A stretch of DNA of 8,983 bases from Prevotella sp. (GTDB taxonomy: Bacteria; Bacteroidota; Bacteroidia; Bacteroidales; Bacteroidaceae), in assembly GCA_003483565.1 (NCBI GenBank), contig DMYZ01000172.1, positions 1 to 8,983 of the forward strand, given 5' to 3'. A program made the position numbers and the translations under genes. Below the pieces are notes generated by a model. The model worked only from the letters and a program-made list of their open reading frames with translations. It was not told the origin of the DNA and did not search any database. Position 1 is the first letter of the stretch. Every line of letters begins with the position of its first letter. This document shows positions 6,266-8,983 of the stretch, in pieces.

Positions 6266-8473
6266 ATGAAAAAGTTAATCATTTTATTAGGAGCAATTAT
6301 TATGACAGCGGGAGATTTATTTGCTTTGAATAAGCTAGATTTGAAGTCAATAACTTCGGATGATTTTTCTGCAAAATATGTTACAGGGATCATTCCTATC
6401 GCGGGTACAGGTGATTATGCAAAAATTAGTAGTGATGGTAAACAAATCCAGCGTTATTCTTTTAAATCAGGAAAAGAGATAGCTGTTCTCTTTGATGTGG
6501 CTAGAGTAGCAGGTGAAAAGATTGATAAGTTTGATGGCTATATTCCAAGTCCGGATGGTAAATATCTTTTAATCAGAACAAATACTCAGCCAATTTATCG
6601 TCGTTCGTTTAAAGCTGATTTTTATGTTTATCAGGTCAAGACAAGACTTTTGAGACATCTTTCAAAAACAGGAAAAGAACAGATTCCTGTGTGGTCACCA
6701 GATAGTAGGCATGTGGCTTATGTCTATGAGAATAATATTTATGTTGAGGATATTACTAATCCATCTTCTGTAAAGCAAGTTACTTTTGATGGTAAGTTTA
6801 ATTTCGTTATTAATGGTTTGCCAGATTGGGTTAATGAGGAAGAGTTTAGTTATAATTGCGCACTAACTTTTAATGCTGATGGCAGTAAAATCTGCTGGTT
6901 GAAGTTTGATGAATCCAAAGTTAAACAATATTCTCTCCAGCTTTTTAAAGGGTTGGATCCTGAAAAAGATGAGTATCGTATTTATCCCGGACTTTATTCT
7001 TATAAGTATCCAAAGGCTGGTGAGGAAAATTCTAAAGTCTCAGCTTGGAGTTATGATTTGCTGTCTGAAAAAACTCTCCGATTGAACGTTCCTTTGGATT
7101 CTGATGGTTATATGCCAAGGATCAAACCGACAGACGAGGCTTCTCATATTGTCGTTTATACCTTTAATCGTCATCAGGATGATCTGCGTCTTTATGCCGT
7201 TAATCCATCAACAGGTTCTAGTAAGATGATTATTGAAGAACATGTTCCTAAATATGTTAAGGAAGAGGCAATGGAGGGTATTGAGATAAAGGGAAATTAT
7301 ATATTGCTTCCGAGTGATCGTGATGGATTTATGCACCTTTATTTATATAATATCGCTGGAAAATTCCTTCGTCAGGTAGAGAAGGGAAAGTATGATGTCA
7401 CCACAGTCTATGGATATGATGCCAAGAATGGTGATGTTTACTATCAATCCAATGAACTAAATATTCATGGACGCCAGATATATGTGGCTCATGCCAATGG
7501 AAAGGTGGATCGCTTAAGTGACAAGCCAGGTGATAATGCTGCTATATTCTCTGCTGATTTTAAGTATTTTATCAATATTTGGAGTGATTATGATCATCCT
7601 TATATTTTCTCTTCAAGAAATCAGAAAGGTAAGGTTCTTGATATTCTTGAGGATAACAAAGCTTTGAAGAAAAAGACAGAAGAGTATGGTTGGGTAAAGA
7701 AAGATACTTTTTCTTTTGTTACTTCAGAAGGTGTCAGACTGGATGGCTGGATGGTAAAACCTGCAGACTTTGATGAAAATAAGAAATATCCAGTTGTGTT
7801 ATTTCAATATTCTGGTCCCGGTACCCAGCAAGTTTTGAATTCTTGGAATAGCGGAAGTATGGGTCAGGGAGGAGCTTTTGATATGTACATGGCTCAGCAA
7901 GGTCTTATTGTTGTCTGTGTAGATGGTCGCGGTACAGGTGGTCGTGGTGCCGATTTTGAAAAGTGCACTTATCTTAAGCTAGGTGACCTTGAATCCAAGG
8001 ATCAGGTGGAGACAGCTCTTTATATGGGGAAGCTTCCTTATGTAGACAAAGCCCGTATAGGTATCTGGGGCTGGAGCTTTGGGGGCTTTAATACTTTGAT
8101 GAGTATGAGTGAAGGCCGTCCAGTGTTTAAAGTTGGTGTTGCTGTAGCACCTCCTACTGACTGGCGTTTTTATGACACTATTTATACGGAACGTTATATG
8201 CGTACTCCACAGGAAAATCCTACAGGTTATGACACCAATCCTATCCATCGTGTTAAAAATCTGCACGGTGCTTTGCTTATCTGTCATGGTACCGCTGATG
8301 ATAACGTACATCCACAGAATACTTTTGAGTATGCAGAGGCTCTGGTTCAGGCAGATAAGGATTTTAAAGAGAATTATTATACAAACCGTAATCATGGAAT
8401 TCGTGGCGGAAATACAAGAAACCATTTGCTCCGTCAGATATCGCAGTTCTTAATAGATAATTTGAAGAAATAA
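6266..8473 (+). CDS. dpp4: Dipeptidyl peptidase IV (S9 family)
   Basis: This 735-residue exported serine peptidase removes N-terminal Xaa-Pro (and Xaa-Ala) dipeptides. After a type I signal peptide (cleavage likely near LFA20) comes a beta-propeller domain with the substrate amino-group motif DWVNEEEF; Glu192 and Glu193 correspond to Glu205/Glu206 of human DPP4. The alpha/beta-hydrolase domain has Tyr515 (oxyanion hole, QYSGPG), nucleophile Ser604 (GWSFGG), Asp678 (HGTADDNVH) and His710 (NRNHGI). Tyr636 and Tyr640 in YDTIYTERYM match the S1-pocket tyrosines. That motif, with Asp637, favours DPP IV over the related prolyl tripeptidyl peptidase PtpA, although length and triad numbering also fit PtpA. 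Asn replaces the usual Tyr in DWVYEEEF. I chose the ATG at 6266; a TTG three codons earlier (6257) is a possible start. The gene ends in TAA, then CGA and a second in-frame TAA that overlaps the next ATG. Confidence 0.93.
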   Translation: MKKLIILLGAIIMTAGDLFALNKLDLKSITSDDFSAKYVTGIIPIAGTGDYAKISSDGKQIQRYSFKSGKEIAVLFDVARVAGEKIDKFDGYIPSPDGKYLLIRTNTQPIYRRSFKADFYVYQVKTRLLRHLSKTGKEQIPVWSPDSRHVAYVYENNIYVEDITNPSSVKQVTFDGKFNFVINGLPDWVNEEEFSYNCALTFNADGSKICWLKFDESKVKQYSLQLFKGLDPEKDEYRIYPGLYSYKYPKAGEENSKVSAWSYDLLSEKTLRLNVPLDSDGYMPRIKPTDEASHIVVYTFNRHQDDLRLYAVNPSTGSSKMIIEEHVPKYVKEEAMEGIEIKGNYILLPSDRDGFMHLYLYNIAGKFLRQVEKGKYDVTTVYGYDAKNGDVYYQSNELNIHGRQIYVAHANGKVDRLSDKPGDNAAIFSADFKYFINIWSDYDHPYIFSSRNQKGKVLDILEDNKALKKKTEEYGWVKKDTFSFVTSEGVRLDGWMVKPADFDENKKYPVVLFQYSGPGTQQVLNSWNSGSMGQGGAFDMYMAQQGLIVVCVDGRGTGGRGADFEKCTYLKLGDLESKDQVETALYMGKLPYVDKARIGIWGWSFGGFNTLMSMSEGRPVFKVGVAVAPPTDWRFYDTIYTERYMRTPQENPTGYDTNPIHRVKNLHGALLICHGTADDNVHPQNTFEYAEALVQADKDFKENYYTNRNHGIRGGNTRNHLLRQISQFLIDNLKK

Positions 8474-8478
8474 CGATA

Positions 8479-8958
8479 ATGAAATACGAAGAGGGAAATT
8501 TATTTCCTGATATGGAAAAGACTGAATCTGCAAGAAAAGAGCAGATTCAGTCTTTTCCTTTTGATCCTGCCATTTCAGAAAAAGACAGTACTATATTATC
8601 AATTAACTTAGATCAACTCTTTGAACAATTGTCTCATTCTAAATTTCGAAGTAGTTTTCATTTAAATAAGAAGGATAAGGAATATATAGCAAAGAAGGGA
8701 TTGCTGACAATCAGAAAGCATGCTGCTGATTTTATAGTGAAGCGGCTTGCGCCGTCAGTAATTCCAAATGATGGCAAACAGACGCCTATGGGTCACGTAC
8801 ATCCCGTTTTTATTGCTCAACATGCTACGGGGTGTTGTTGCCGCCAGTGTTTTTACAAGTGGCATCATATTCCGCCAAGTATATCTTTATCCTTGCAACA
8901 GCAACAATATGCTGTGAATGTTATAATGCATTGGATAGAATTACAAGTTTCGCGTTAG
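8479..8958 (+). CDS. DUF4186 family Cys/His-rich protein
   Basis: This 159-residue protein matches DUF4186 from about residue 45 on: LFEQLSHSKFRSSFHL, then KHAADFIVKRLAPS, then NDGKQTPMG and HPVFIAQHATGCCCRQC, and KWHHIP. The conserved His81, His108, His115, Cys120/Cys121, Cys124 and His129 suggest a metal site, possibly zinc; function is unknown to me. The protein has no signal peptide and should be cytosolic. Residues 1-44 precede the recognised domain and carry a perfect inverted repeat in the DNA. The ATG at 8479 lies 5 bases after dpp4 in the context ATAATG and no other in-frame ATG lies between residue 12 and the domain, so I keep it; Met12 (8512) is the alternative. It is likely co-transcribed with dpp4, though the hairpin may limit its expression. 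Confidence 0.82.
   Translation: MKYEEGNLFPDMEKTESARKEQIQSFPFDPAISEKDSTILSINLDQLFEQLSHSKFRSSFHLNKKDKEYIAKKGLLTIRKHAADFIVKRLAPSVIPNDGKQTPMGHVHPVFIAQHATGCCCRQCFYKWHHIPPSISLSLQQQQYAVNVIMHWIELQVSR
8514..8562. terminator. Terminator-like perfect inverted repeat inside the DUF4186 gene
   Basis: Bases 8514-8531 and 8541-8558 are perfectly complementary (18 bp) around a 9-base A-rich loop (AAGAAAAGA). The core stem GACTGAATCTGC and its complement is followed by TTTTCCTTTT and preceded by GGAAAA, the form of an intrinsic terminator. It begins 41 bases after the dpp4 stop, just where a terminator would be expected, yet it encodes residues 12-27 of the next protein. Structure is seen directly; termination or attenuation is inferred. 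Confidence 0.6.
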
Positions 8959-8983
8959 AACATGAAGAAAGGCGGAGATTAAA
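8959..8983. other. Trailing 25 bases without a recognisable gene
   Basis: An ATG at 8962 opens only six codons (MKKGGD) before TAA, so it is not a convincing gene start. The stretch is too short to tell whether a terminator or another gene begins at the window edge. Confidence 0.5.

Noticed and set aside
7979..8425. 148-codon open frame on the minus strand within dpp4
   Set aside because: It is antisense to the most conserved catalytic part of dpp4, lacks a recognisable domain and has no promoter; it is a shadow of the coding sequence.
8962..8982. ATG at the right edge as the start of another gene
   Set aside because: It meets a stop after six codons.
1..8983. CRISPR array, tRNA or rRNA genes, insertion sequence, prophage or a new defence system
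   Set aside because: No regularly spaced repeats, cloverleaf-like stretches, transposase or integrase motifs, or terminal repeats were seen; genes are continuous housekeeping or envelope types with similar base use.

Overview
The window looks like ordinary chromosome of an AT-rich member of the Bacteroidales, most likely Prevotella-like. Four promoters match the Bacteroidetes sigma-ABfr pattern TAnnTTTG, each extended to TTTGCA. No gene has a convincing Shine-Dalgarno sequence; starts lie in A/T-rich contexts, often ATAATG. The families present (small Ala/Asp-repeat lipoprotein, DUF4861, GldB-like lipoprotein, S9 dipeptidyl peptidase IV) are typical of this order. All recognised genes are on the + strand. 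I see no tRNA, rRNA, CRISPR array, insertion sequence or phage gene.

Layout. 1-50 is a perfect hairpin terminator, probably ending transcription from outside the window. 61-420 holds a promoter with phased A-tracts and a 56-residue lipoprotein ending in AAADT repeats, followed by a strong terminator (449-482). 492-5103 is a probable four-gene operon: mtaB (tRNA methylthiotransferase), a family 2 glycosyltransferase, a secreted DUF4861 protein and a YhcC/TIGR01212 radical SAM protein, with gaps of 22, 7 and 2 bases. 5233-6092 is a GldB-like lipoprotein with its own promoter and a TTG start. 6211-8958 is a dipeptidyl peptidase IV gene with its own promoter, followed 5 bases later by a DUF4186 gene. 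The last 25 bases hold no recognisable gene.

How the genes fit together. The operon combines two cytosolic radical SAM enzymes (one clearly a tRNA modifier, the other possibly) with a glycosyltransferase and an exported protein that may relate to glycans. This may reflect shared expression rather than one pathway. The peptidase would release dipeptides in the periplasm of a peptide-using organism.

I do not see a clear new multi-gene system. The most unusual signals are at fine scale: a perfect 18-bp terminator-like inverted repeat inside the 5' coding region of the DUF4186 gene; an 8-codon mini-ORF that exactly bridges the mtaB stop and the glycosyltransferase start; and a promoter so close to the mtaB start that its mRNA should be almost leaderless.
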